This document shows, piece by piece, positions 52,474 to 62,376 of a stretch of DNA of 64,000 bases. The stretch covers positions 1 to 64,000 of the forward strand of contig JARYMM010000004.1 in NCBI GenBank assembly GCA_029907105.1. Direction: 5' to 3'. The notes below the pieces were generated by a model. The model was not told where the DNA came from. It was given only the letters and a program-made list of their open reading frames with translations, and did not search any database. How positions within the stretch are numbered: the stretch's first letter is position 1; every line of letters begins with the position of its first letter. This stretch comes from Anaerolineae bacterium (GTDB taxonomy: Bacteria > Chloroflexota > Anaerolineae > UBA3071). The translations under genes and the position numbers were made by a program.

Positions 52474-54447
52474 ATGAAAAGGCTGATCGCATTGTTGGTT
52501 TCTCTGGTGGTGCTGGCCGCCTGTGTCCCGGCCCCCCAAGTGGTGGAGAAAGTCGTCGAGAAACCGGTGGTTCAGACCGTAGTCGTTGAGAAGGTCGTAA
52601 CGCCGACGCCCGTTTCGGTGCCAAAAGAGGAAAAGGTGGTCATGGGCTTTCCCCGCAGCGAAACCCTGTTCGCCCAGCAGTTGACGGGACGTGTCGGCAC
52701 TCCCGATAACTTCAACGAATGGGTGGGTTGGAAGAACCGGGATCGTGGCATGGCCCAACTGATGAACGAGCCGCTGTGGACCATTGAGCCCGCCGTCGGA
52801 GAAGTGATCAACAGCCTGGCGGCTGCCCCACCCCAATACAATGAAGATTTCACCCAGATGACGGTCAAGCTCAGGGAGGGCGTGTATTGGAGCGACGGGG
52901 TGGAGTTCACCGCCGACGATGTGGTGTTCACCATCGAGAAGGTCAAAGCCACCCAGGGTCTGAACTACAATGTCCAGTTGCAAGGGGTGAAAAGCGTTTC
53001 CGCACCGGACAAATACACCGTGGTCGTCGAACTGACCGAGCCGAACTCCCGCTTCCACGCCTACTTCCTGGATCGGTGGGGATGCCTCTTCATCATGCCC
53101 AAGCATGTGTTCGAGAAGGTCGAGGATATCCTGACCTTCGAGTACAACCCGCCGCTGAGCCTGGGCCCATATGTCCTCCACAGTTACGATCCGGCCGGCT
53201 TCTGGACGGCCTGGCAGTTGCGGGACGACTGGGAGAGAACCCCCACCGGGATGCTCTATGGCCAGCCCAAGCCCAAGTACGTCGTGTTCGTCACCCACCA
53301 GGACCCCGCCTCCGCCGTGATCGCCCAGGTACGCCATGAGTTGGACACGGCGCAACTGACCCTCGAGTCCCTGAGGGCTGTCCTGGCCCAGAACCCCTAT
53401 GCCCGCGCCTACCGCCGCGAGTTCCCGTGGGTGGTCAACACCGATCCATGCGTGACTGGCCTTACCTTCAACACGCTCAAACCGCCGTTTGACAATCGCG
53501 AAGTGCGCTGGGCCCTGGCCCTGGCCATTGACATCGTCTCGTACGCCGCCAATGCCATGGACGGCGCCCTCATGATGAGCGCCCTCCTCACCCCATCCGT
53601 GCCCCTGTACCTGAAGGAATACTACCAGCCAATGGAGCCATGGCTGCGAGACTTCACCCTTGACCTGGGCAACGGGGAGACCTTCAAGCCCTACGATCCG
53701 GAGGCGCCCTTCCGGCTGGCCGAATACGCGCGAAGCCGTGGCTACGTTGTCCCCGAAGATCCTGATCAAATCAGGGCGACCTTTGGCTATGGCTGGTGGA
53801 AGTACGCCCCTGATGTGGCAGCCAAGCTCCTGGAGAAGAACGGCTTCACCCGCGACAAGGATGGCAAGTGGCTCCTCCCTGATGGCACGCCGTGGAAGTT
53901 CACCGTGCTCACCGATCCCAATCCCGGCCATCATCACTACCAGAACACCTTCGCTGCGGTGCAGGAGTGGCGGAAGTTCGGGATTGATGTAGAGGCGAAT
54001 GTGAACGAGATGTGGAGCACGCTCAACCTGAACGGGCAGTTCGACATCAGCACGGCCTGGCCGGCATACGAGCCCTGGGGCGGCCACGTGGACCTCTACC
54101 GGACCTTCGACAACTGGAACTCCGCCTATGTGGAGAAGGAGCTGGGTAAGCCGCACTATGGCCATCTCTCCCGCTGGTCAGATCCGCGCATGGACCAGGT
54201 CATCGCTGAACTCAGGGGCACCGACTGGAACAACACCGAGCGGATCATCGAACTCGGCATGGAAGGGCTGAAGATTGCCGTCGAGGAGATGCCGGGTATC
54301 GCCACCTACACCTATGTGGGGGCCCTCACCTGGGATGAGTACTACTGGACGAACTGGCCAGGCGCTGAGAACATTTACACTCAGCCATACCATCACTGGC
54401 CAAACTTCAAGTACATGTTGCCATTCCTGGAACCCACTGGACGGTAA
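52474..54447 (+). CDS. Family-5 solute-binding lipoprotein of the third Opp/Dpp system
   Basis: A 657-residue lipoprotein with lipobox VLAAC17, a short VVEK/VVTPTP linker, and an SBP_bac_5 domain. Segments are MTVKLREGVYWSDGVEFTADDVVFTIEKVK, LGPYVLHSYDP and TAWPAYEPWGGHVDLYRTF in the C-terminal lobe. It has an AAGGAGG site. It is the first gene of a complete operon (B, C, D, F) followed by GH3 and GH8 genes, so it probably binds an oligosaccharide, perhaps a xylo-oligosaccharide, by inference from context. Confidence 0.9.
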   Translation: MKRLIALLVSLVVLAACVPAPQVVEKVVEKPVVQTVVVEKVVTPTPVSVPKEEKVVMGFPRSETLFAQQLTGRVGTPDNFNEWVGWKNRDRGMAQLMNEPLWTIEPAVGEVINSLAAAPPQYNEDFTQMTVKLREGVYWSDGVEFTADDVVFTIEKVKATQGLNYNVQLQGVKSVSAPDKYTVVVELTEPNSRFHAYFLDRWGCLFIMPKHVFEKVEDILTFEYNPPLSLGPYVLHSYDPAGFWTAWQLRDDWERTPTGMLYGQPKPKYVVFVTHQDPASAVIAQVRHELDTAQLTLESLRAVLAQNPYARAYRREFPWVVNTDPCVTGLTFNTLKPPFDNREVRWALALAIDIVSYAANAMDGALMMSALLTPSVPLYLKEYYQPMEPWLRDFTLDLGNGETFKPYDPEAPFRLAEYARSRGYVVPEDPDQIRATFGYGWWKYAPDVAAKLLEKNGFTRDKDGKWLLPDGTPWKFTVLTDPNPGHHHYQNTFAAVQEWRKFGIDVEANVNEMWSTLNLNGQFDISTAWPAYEPWGGHVDLYRTFDNWNSAYVEKELGKPHYGHLSRWSDPRMDQVIAELRGTDWNNTERIIELGMEGLKIAVEEMPGIATYTYVGALTWDEYYWTNWPGAENIYTQPYHHWPNFKYMLPFLEPTGR

Positions 54448-54468
54448 GGCGGGAACCCGAAGAGAGAG

Positions 54469-54498
54469 CACGAGCAGGGGGTTTTCCCCCTGCTCGTG
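54469..54498 (+). terminator. Strong hairpin after the third binding-protein gene
   Basis: CACGAGCAGGGGG (54469-54481), loop TTTT, CCCCCTGCTCGTG (54486-54498), followed by TGTTGT. A perfect 13-bp stem shortly after the stop suggests partial termination that makes binding protein more abundant than permease. Confidence 0.7.
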
Positions 54499-54515
54499 TG
54501 TTGTAGAGTCAGATT

Positions 54516-54606
54516 CAGTAGATCACAATTGCTCGCGGCGGATTGCCAAATCCGCCGCCAGGCTGCTGGATCTGGCGATCCAGCGGGAGCAAATTGTGAT
54601 GTACTG
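54516..54606. repeat. 91-bp cruciform-like repeat
   Basis: Outer arms CAGTAGATCACAATT-GCTC (54516-54534) and GAGC-AAATTGTGATGTACTG (54587-54606), with one mismatch and one extra base. Inside are two perfect hairpins: GGCGGATT/AATCCGCC (54537-54556) and GCTGGATC/GATCCAGC (54565-54584). A related copy is at 28600-28664. Confidence 0.75.
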
Positions 54607-54627
54607 AGATTGCTAAAAGGTGGAAAA

Positions 54628-55635
54628 GTGAGGTTCGTCAGGCGATATCTCATCCCGCGGCTCATCCAATATGTCCTCGTGACCTGGCTGGGGATCACGG
54701 TGGTCTTCATCATCCCCAGGCTGCTGCCCAGCGACCCGATCGAGAGCATGGTCGCCACCCTTCAGGCCCAAGGAACTTTCCGGGACCCGGAAGCGGTCAG
54801 GCAGATGGTTGATACGTTGCGAGACATGTATGGCCTGGAGAAGTCATTGCCCGAGCAGTACATCTCATTCTGGAAGCGACTCCTCTCTGCCGACTTTGGG
54901 CCTTCGTATTTCTCGTTCCCCACTCCTGTGATCAAGCTGATAGGGCGATCTTTTCCCTGGACGGTCGGCTTGCTCCTCACGACTACCGTGTTGTCCTGGA
55001 TTATCGGGAACATCACCGGTGGACTCTCAGGGTATTTCACGGGAAACAGGCTGCTAAAGATTGTTGACTGGATAGTGATGTTCCTGCGCCCTATCCCCTA
55101 TTACGTATTAGGCCTGACCCTCGTCATCCTGTTTGCTTATCTGCTTCCCTTATTCCCCTTTGAAGGAGGGTACACCATTGGCGCGAAGATCGCCTTCACC
55201 TGGAGCTTTATCAAAGACGTCCTGAGACATGCCTTCCTTCCGGCCCTCTCCTTGAGTCTGCTGGGCGTGGCGGTCAACCATCAGACCATGCGGCTCATCA
55301 TCCAGGGGGTTAAAGAGGAGGACTACATACGGTACGCCAAAATCGCCGCCGTCAAGGAACGGGCGATCTTCGGCCGCTACGCCATGAAGAATGCCATACT
55401 GCCCCAGATCACCGGCCTTACCCTTTCCCTGGGGCAGATCTTCGGTGGCGCCCTGATCACGGAAATCGTCTTTTCCTACCCCGGGTTGGGCTTTCTGCTC
55501 TACCGGGCCATTGTGAACAGTGACTACAACCTGATCATGGGTATTACGACCATCTCTATCATAGCCATCACCACGCTGATCTTACTTGTTGACCTCCTAT
55601 ATCCGTTGTTTGACCCCAGGATAAGGTTCAGATAA
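54628..55635 (+). CDS. Opp/Dpp-type ABC permease (DppB-like), third system
   Basis: A 335-residue DppB-type permease from GTG 54628 (site AAGGTGG). It has RLIQYVLVTWLGITVVFIIPR, then the EAA loop AKIAAVKERAIFGRYAMKNAILPQ and ends LLDLLYPLFDPRIRFR-like. The upstream frame is read through the cruciform repeat and is not part of the protein. It is followed by DppC after 17 bases. Confidence 0.9.
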   Translation: MRFVRRYLIPRLIQYVLVTWLGITVVFIIPRLLPSDPIESMVATLQAQGTFRDPEAVRQMVDTLRDMYGLEKSLPEQYISFWKRLLSADFGPSYFSFPTPVIKLIGRSFPWTVGLLLTTTVLSWIIGNITGGLSGYFTGNRLLKIVDWIVMFLRPIPYYVLGLTLVILFAYLLPLFPFEGGYTIGAKIAFTWSFIKDVLRHAFLPALSLSLLGVAVNHQTMRLIIQGVKEEDYIRYAKIAAVKERAIFGRYAMKNAILPQITGLTLSLGQIFGGALITEIVFSYPGLGFLLYRAIVNSDYNLIMGITTISIIAITTLILLVDLLYPLFDPRIRFR

Positions 55636-55652
55636 ACCGGAGAACAGGCCAG

Positions 55653-56507
55653 ATGAAGACACTGAGGGACCTGTGCAGGGACAGCCGATTCAGCCTTGGC
55701 GCTGTGGTGGTTCTCATCCTCCTGCTGCTTGCTCTTCTTTCGTTCTTTTCCCCCTACGACCCCATCGAGTGGCGTGTGGTCCAGCGCGACCTGCCACCTT
55801 CATGGAAGCATCTCCTGGGAACAGACTCCAAAGGCCAGGACGTGTTCTGGCAAATGACGTTTGCGGTGCGCAACTCCCTCGCCCTGGCGGTTTTCGCCGC
55901 CGCGATTTCCAGGGTTATCGCCGTGGTGGTGGGCCTGCTGGCCGGCTACAGCGGAGGCCTGATTGATCGGGTGCTCATGTTCATCAGCGATGGCTTCCTG
56001 GTGATGCCGCTGTTCTTGATCATCGTGATGCTGGCCATGCTGGTGCGGGAGCACATGAACACCGTGAATCTGGCCCTGCTGCTCGGGGCGCTGGGATGGG
56101 CCTGGGATGCCCGGCTCATACGGTCCCAAGTCTTGAGTTTACGGGAAAGGGAGTTCACCTATACCGCCATCCTCTCCGGAACCCCTACGCGCAAGCTGAT
56201 ATTCAACGAATACTCCCTATTTATTACGCCGCTCGTTTTCACCACGCTCATCAATAACATGGCCTGGGTGGTGGGAATGGAGATCACCCTGGCGCTCATC
56301 GGTTTGACCAACCTGAACATCCCCACCCTGGGGGCCATGCTTCGGTGGGCCGTCAGCTACCAGGCCATGCTCCTCGGCCTGTGGTGGTGGCTATTGGCCC
56401 CCATTGGAGTCAGCATTGCCCTGTTCGTCGCCCTGTATCTGGTATCCTTAGGCACCAGCGAATACCTCGACCCCAGGGCCCGCATCCAACGGGTAGGGGC
56501 AAGGTGA
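55653..56507 (+). CDS. Opp/Dpp-type ABC permease (DppC-like), third system
   Basis: A 284-residue DppC-type permease with LGTDSKGQDVFWQMTFAVRNSLAL, MFISDGFLVMPLFLIIVML, and the EAA loop TAILSGTPTRKLIFNEYSL. It lies between DppB and the ATPase pair, with its stop 11 bases before the next start. Confidence 0.9.
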   Translation: MKTLRDLCRDSRFSLGAVVVLILLLLALLSFFSPYDPIEWRVVQRDLPPSWKHLLGTDSKGQDVFWQMTFAVRNSLALAVFAAAISRVIAVVVGLLAGYSGGLIDRVLMFISDGFLVMPLFLIIVMLAMLVREHMNTVNLALLLGALGWAWDARLIRSQVLSLREREFTYTAILSGTPTRKLIFNEYSLFITPLVFTTLINNMAWVVGMEITLALIGLTNLNIPTLGAMLRWAVSYQAMLLGLWWWLLAPIGVSIALFVALYLVSLGTSEYLDPRARIQRVGAR

Positions 56508-56518
56508 GGGGGGCTGCC

Positions 56519-57503
56519 ATGTGGGTGCTGAAGGCAGAACAACTGGCATCTTTTTACATCCTGGACATTTTCGGCGTGAAGAAGGTTGTCCAGGCTGTCA
56601 ACGGAGTGGACCTGGAAATACGCGAAAACGAGGTCTATGGGATTGCCGGGGAAAGCGGATGCGGGAAAACCACCCTGGTGAAAACCCTCTTTGGCAACAT
56701 CGAGCCGCCATTGAGGCTGATGGGCGGAAAGGTATGGTACCGGGTGGGCGGAGAACAACTGGATTTGTTCTCCTTGAGGCCGGAGGAGAGACGGGAATTA
56801 CGGTGGGAATTCATCTCCTATGTCCCCCAAAGTTCGATGAGCAATCTCAATCCGGTCATCAAGCTCAAGGGGACGTTCAGGGACTTCCTGGAAAGCCACG
56901 TCCCCTATGAGACGAAACGCGATGTGCTCGAAATCGCCCGGCGACATCTCCTGGAGCTGGGCCTGCCGCCGAAGGTTCTGGAAGCATATCCTCATCAGCT
57001 TTCTGGGGGGATGCGCCAGAGGGTCGTTATCGCCCTGGCCTCCTTCCTCTCCCCGCGGGTTCTGATCGCCGACGAGCCCGTGACCGCGCTGGACGTGGTG
57101 GTGCAGCGGGGGGTCCTCCAGCTCCTCAAAGAGGTGCAGGAAAAATTGGAGAACACCCTGGTCATCGTCACGCATGACATGGGGGTTCTTGCTAACATCG
57201 CCGACCGCATCGGCATCATGTATGCCGGGAGGATCATCGAGGAAGCGAGAGTGGAGACCATTTTCGCAGAGCCGCTCCATCCTTACACCAAATATCTGAT
57301 CAATTCCCTTCCCCAATTCGGCGACAAGGGGATGCGGGAGGGCGCGCCCGGAGCCCCTCCTTCGCTCGTGGACCCTCCGGGTGGCTGTGCTTTCCATCCC
57401 CGCTGTCGCCTGGCCATGGAGATTTGCAGACAAGAGGTGCCCAGGTGTCAGAGCGTGGGCGTTCAACACAGGGTGGCCTGCTGGCTGATGCAGAAGGGTC
57501 AGG

Positions 57504-57520
<17 letters not shown>
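56519..57520 (+). CDS. Opp/Dpp-type ABC ATPase (DppD-like), third system
   Basis: A 333-residue ATPase from ATG 56519 with a GAGGGGGG site. Walker A is GESGCGKTT, the signature LSGGMRQRVVIALASFL, Walker B LIADEPVTALD. The C-terminal GCAFHPRCRLAMEIC has family cysteines. The last 17 bases overlap the start of the partner gene. Confidence 0.92.
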
Positions 57521-58460
<940 letters not shown>

Positions 58461-58545
58461 GAAGGGGAGCGCGTATGAAGAGACTCGGCTAATACACACC
58501 AGGGGAAAACCCATACCTTTACACAGAAGAAGGGAGCCATAGACC

Positions 58546-60906
58546 ATGACCAAAGAAAGCAAAGCCATTTACCTGGATCCCGCCCAATCGACCGAGAGAA
58601 GGGTAAACGATCTCCTGTCACGAATGACGTTGGACGAAAAACTGGCCCAACTCAGCGCAGTGTGGGTATATGAGCTGCTGGAAGACATGGCCCTTTCCGA
58701 CGAAAAGGCCAGGAGGTTAATCGGAAGCGGCATCGGTCAGATCACCCGCATCGGCGGGGCCAGCAATCTGGGGCCGGAGGCCAGTGCAGAGCTGGCCAAC
58801 AGAATCCAGGCTTTCCTGGTGGAGAACACGCGGCTCGGCATCCCAGCCATCGTCCACGAGGAGTGTTGCAGCGGCTACATGGCCAAAGGAGCAACCTGCT
58901 TCCCGCAGATCATCGGCCTGGCCAGCACCTGGGAGCCGGAACTCGCCGAAAAGATGACCTCTGTGATCAGGACGCAGATGAAATCGGTGGGAGCTCATCA
59001 GGGACTGGCTCCTGTGCTGGACGTTACCAGGGACCCAAGATGGGGCAGGGTGGAGGAAACCTTCGGCGAAGACCCTTATCTGGTCTCGCGCATGGGCACC
59101 GCGTACGTCAAAGGGCTGCAGGGACCGGAGCCGAAGCAAGGCATCATCTCCACCGGGAAACATTTCGTGGGCTACGGCATGTCAGAAGGGGGCATGAACT
59201 GGGCACCCGTTCACCTCTCACCCAGGGAACTGCGCGAGGTATTCCTGGCACCCTTTGAGGCAGCGATCAGGGAAGCCCGGCTGGCCTCCATCATGAACGC
59301 CTACCACGAACTGGACGGCATCCCCTGCGGCAGCTCAAAGGAACTCCTGACCGAGATCCTCAGGAATCAATGGGGCTTTGACGGCATCGTCGTCTCCGAT
59401 TACATGGCCATCAACATGCTGGCGGATTATCATCATGTGGCCAAAGACAAAGGCGAAGCGGCCAGGTTGGCCTTGGAAGCCGGCATTGACATCGAATTGC
59501 CCAGCACCGATTGCTATGGCCAGCCCCTTCGCCGGGCAATTCAAAACGGAACGGTCAGCGAGTCTTTGATAGACGAAGCCGTCAGGCGGGTTCTGAGGAT
59601 GAAGTTCCTTTTGGGGTTGTTTGAGAACCCCTACGTAGATGTTGAGAGGGTTTCTGAGGTCTTCGATACCCCTGAACAACGCGCCCTGGCCCGCCAGATA
59701 GCGCAAAGGTCCATCGTCTTGCTCAAGAACGATGGGGACCTCTTGCCGTTGAAGAAGGATATCTCTTCCATCGCCGTCATCGGGCCGAATGCGGACAGCA
59801 TCAGGAATATGCTGGGCGATTATGCCTACCCTGCTCACATAGAGTTCATGGAATTCATGCAGAGCGGCCATGTGATCGAGACGCCCACGCCGGGCAAGAT
59901 AGAGCTGGGCGACACCTATGTCCCCATGCGCAGCGTGCTGGAGGGCATCAAAGGCAGGATCTCACCTCAGACCAGGGTGTATTATGCCAGGGGCTGCGAT
60001 GTAACGGGCGAATCCAGGGAAGGCTTCGCCGAAGCCATTGAGATGGCCAGGAAGTCCGAGGTCGCGGTGCTGGTTGTGGGCGGCAAATCAGGCCTGACCC
60101 CCGACTGCACCTGCGGTGAATTTCGCGACCGCGCCGACATAGGATTACCCGGCGTCCAGGAGGAGTTGGTGCGGGCCGTCTACGAGACCGGGACACCAGC
60201 GGTGGTGGTATTGGTCAACGGCAGGCCATATGCCATCCCCTGGATCGCCGAACATATCCCCGCCATCGTGGAAGCGTGGCTGCCCGGTGAGGAAGGCGGC
60301 GAGGCCGTGGCCGATGTCCTGTTTGGCGACTACAATCCCGGTGGCAAGCTGCCGATCACATTCCCGCGGGCGGCGGGGCAAATCCCCATCTTCTACGGCC
60401 ACAAGCCTTCCGGGGGACGCTCCTTCCTGTATGGCGACTACGTTTCACTGAGCGCCAGGCCGCTTTTCCCGTTTGGATATGGCCTGAGCTACACGCGATT
60501 TGAGTTCAGCAACCTCCGGATCGCGCCGAAGCAGGTGGGGGCAGAAGGGAAAGTGCGGATAAGCGTTGAGGTCAAGAACGTCGGCGAGCGGGGAGGGGAC
60601 GAGGTCGTCCAACTCTACGTACACGACGTGCTGTCGAGCGTCACCAGGCCGGTCAAGGAGCTAAAGGGGTTCAAGAGGATCACCCTGGAACCGGGGGAAA
60701 AGAAGACCGTAACCTTCACCCTTGCGGTAAGCCAGCTCGGTTTCTACAACCGGGATATGAAGTTTGTGATGGAGCCGGGTGCCGTCGAGGTCATGATAGG
60801 CAGTTCGTCGGAAGACATACGGCTTAGCGGAGAGTTTGAGATTATCGGAGAGGTAACCGAAGTCGGCACCATCAAGACGTTCTTCAGCGCAGCAGACGTG
60901 CACTGA
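58546..60906 (+). CDS. Glycoside hydrolase family 3 beta-glycosidase
   Basis: A 786-residue GH3 enzyme. The N-terminal barrel has LDEKLAQLSAVW, DVTRDPRWGRVEETFGEDPYLVS and GKHFVGYG. The nucleophile is D285 in GFDGIVVSDYMA. The C-terminal alpha/beta domain has LLKNDGDLLPLKK, and a fibronectin-like end with VSVEVKNVGERGGDEVVQLYVHD type residues. No signal peptide is seen, so it acts in the cytoplasm on imported oligosaccharides. With the GH8 gene downstream, a beta-xylosidase role is attractive, but beta-glucosidase cannot be excluded. It lies 85 bases after the ATPase gene. Confidence 0.93.
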   Translation: MTKESKAIYLDPAQSTERRVNDLLSRMTLDEKLAQLSAVWVYELLEDMALSDEKARRLIGSGIGQITRIGGASNLGPEASAELANRIQAFLVENTRLGIPAIVHEECCSGYMAKGATCFPQIIGLASTWEPELAEKMTSVIRTQMKSVGAHQGLAPVLDVTRDPRWGRVEETFGEDPYLVSRMGTAYVKGLQGPEPKQGIISTGKHFVGYGMSEGGMNWAPVHLSPRELREVFLAPFEAAIREARLASIMNAYHELDGIPCGSSKELLTEILRNQWGFDGIVVSDYMAINMLADYHHVAKDKGEAARLALEAGIDIELPSTDCYGQPLRRAIQNGTVSESLIDEAVRRVLRMKFLLGLFENPYVDVERVSEVFDTPEQRALARQIAQRSIVLLKNDGDLLPLKKDISSIAVIGPNADSIRNMLGDYAYPAHIEFMEFMQSGHVIETPTPGKIELGDTYVPMRSVLEGIKGRISPQTRVYYARGCDVTGESREGFAEAIEMARKSEVAVLVVGGKSGLTPDCTCGEFRDRADIGLPGVQEELVRAVYETGTPAVVVLVNGRPYAIPWIAEHIPAIVEAWLPGEEGGEAVADVLFGDYNPGGKLPITFPRAAGQIPIFYGHKPSGGRSFLYGDYVSLSARPLFPFGYGLSYTRFEFSNLRIAPKQVGAEGKVRISVEVKNVGERGGDEVVQLYVHDVLSSVTRPVKELKGFKRITLEPGEKKTVTFTLAVSQLGFYNRDMKFVMEPGAVEVMIGSSSEDIRLSGEFEIIGEVTEVGTIKTFFSAADVH

Positions 60907-60936
60907 AAGCCTGTCCAAGAAACGCTTCTCCTCCGA

Positions 60937-60976
60937 AAACACCTCTGGCCGGCCCCCTGACCGGCCAGAGGTGTTT
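60937..60976 (+). terminator. Intrinsic terminator after the GH3 gene
   Basis: AAACACCTCTGGCCGG (60937-60952), 8-base loop, CCGGCCAGAGGTGTTT (60961-60976): a perfect 16-bp stem ending in TTT, 30 bases after the stop. It separates the GH3 gene from the GH8 gene. Confidence 0.75.
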
Positions 60977-61007
60977 GGATGAGCCAGTTAGCCTTCATGA
61001 ATAGACC

Positions 61008-62336
61008 ATGCCCATGAAGCGAGGCTTTATCTTTTCCGCCCTGCTTGTGCTCGTTCTGTCCCCCTTGCTGTCGGGTTGCAATCCCGCTAAAAGTGCGCCC
61101 TCTGACCACATCACCAAGAAGCCTTCCTTGCCCTCCCCAACTCCTGCTCCGCAAACAGCCGTGCCGGCCCCGGTGGGGGCTTTCACCTCGGGCCGATATC
61201 GCAACCTGTTCAAGGAGATGCTCGGAAAGGACGAGGCCGAAATCCGGGCCAGGCTCGACGCGGCCTGGGAGCAACTGTTCTACGGCGACGACGACACCCA
61301 GCGCGTCTACTATCTCGTTGGCAACGATATGGCTTACATCGAGGACATCGGCCATCATGATGTTCGCTCCGAGGGCATGTCCTACGGGATGATGATCGCC
61401 GTACAGATGGACAAAAAGGAGGAATTCGACCGCCTGTGGAAATGGGCCAGGACCTACATGTACCACACCAGCGGCCCCTATCGGGGCTACTTTGCCTGGC
61501 ACTGCAGGCCAAACGGCGAACAGATAGATGCCAACCCCGCTTCGGATGGCGAAGAGTGGTTGGCGATGGCGTTGCTGTTCGCATCGGGGCGATGGGGCAA
61601 TGGAACCGGCATCCTGGACTATCGCGCCGAAGCGCAGGCCATCCTCGATACCATGCTACACAAGCAGGACCAAGAGGGCGGCCTGGCGACCAATATGTTT
61701 GACGCCGGGACCAAACAGGTCGTTTTCGTGCCCAGGATCGGCCCTGATTCGAGCTTTACCAATCCGTCATATCACCTGCCGGCCTACTACGAACTGTGGG
61801 CACGTTGGGCGGACAAAGACAACGGGTTCTGGTACGAAGCGGCTGCCGCCAGCCGCGAGTTTTTCAAGAAGGCTGCTCATCCGGAGACGGGGCTGATGCC
61901 CGACTACGCCGCATTCGATGGCTCCCCCACCGATCCCTGGGGCGGCGGGCACGACGTTTTCAGGTTCGATGCCTGGCGGACGGGGATGAACGTGGCCGTG
62001 GATTATGCCTGGTTCGCCGCCGATGAATGGGAGATTGAGCAGAGCAACCGGCTGCTCAACTTCTTCTACAGCCAGGGCCTCGCCTCGTATGGCAATCAGT
62101 TCACCCTGGACGGCAGGCCGCTCTCCAGCGATCACTCGCTGGGGCTGGTCGCCATGAATGCTGTGGCCGGATTGGCCGCAACGACCGATAAAACGCCCGA
62201 ATTTGTCAGAGCGCTCTGGGATGCCTCCCCTCCCACCGGCAGGTGGCGCTATTACGACGGCCTGCTCTATATGCTGGCCCTCTTGCACGTCAGTGGGAAT
62301 TTCCGCATCTACTCGCCCCAGGCAACCTCGCCTTAG
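61008..62336 (+). CDS. Glycoside hydrolase family 8 lipoprotein, reducing-end xylose-releasing exo-oligoxylanase-like
   Basis: A 442-residue lipoprotein (lipobox LLSGC24) with a Ser/Pro/Thr linker and a GH8 (alpha/alpha)6-barrel. The segment DVRSEGMSYGMMIAVQMDKKEEFDRLWKWARTYMYHT and later DGEEWLAMALLFASGRWG resemble Bacillus halodurans Rex. Putative general acid is E122 (SEGMSYG) and general base D321 (FRFDAWR). Rex releases xylose from the reducing end of xylo-oligosaccharides. Being lipid-anchored, it would act outside or in the cell envelope, feeding the Opp-type importer. Start ATG 61008 (or 61014) lacks a good binding site. Confidence 0.88.
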   Translation: MPMKRGFIFSALLVLVLSPLLSGCNPAKSAPSDHITKKPSLPSPTPAPQTAVPAPVGAFTSGRYRNLFKEMLGKDEAEIRARLDAAWEQLFYGDDDTQRVYYLVGNDMAYIEDIGHHDVRSEGMSYGMMIAVQMDKKEEFDRLWKWARTYMYHTSGPYRGYFAWHCRPNGEQIDANPASDGEEWLAMALLFASGRWGNGTGILDYRAEAQAILDTMLHKQDQEGGLATNMFDAGTKQVVFVPRIGPDSSFTNPSYHLPAYYELWARWADKDNGFWYEAAAASREFFKKAAHPETGLMPDYAAFDGSPTDPWGGGHDVFRFDAWRTGMNVAVDYAWFAADEWEIEQSNRLLNFFYSQGLASYGNQFTLDGRPLSSDHSLGLVAMNAVAGLAATTDKTPEFVRALWDASPPTGRWRYYDGLLYMLALLHVSGNFRIYSPQATSP

Positions 62337-62376
62337 AGTGATGCTGTTTGAGGACGGGGTCCTGACGAAGCCGATC

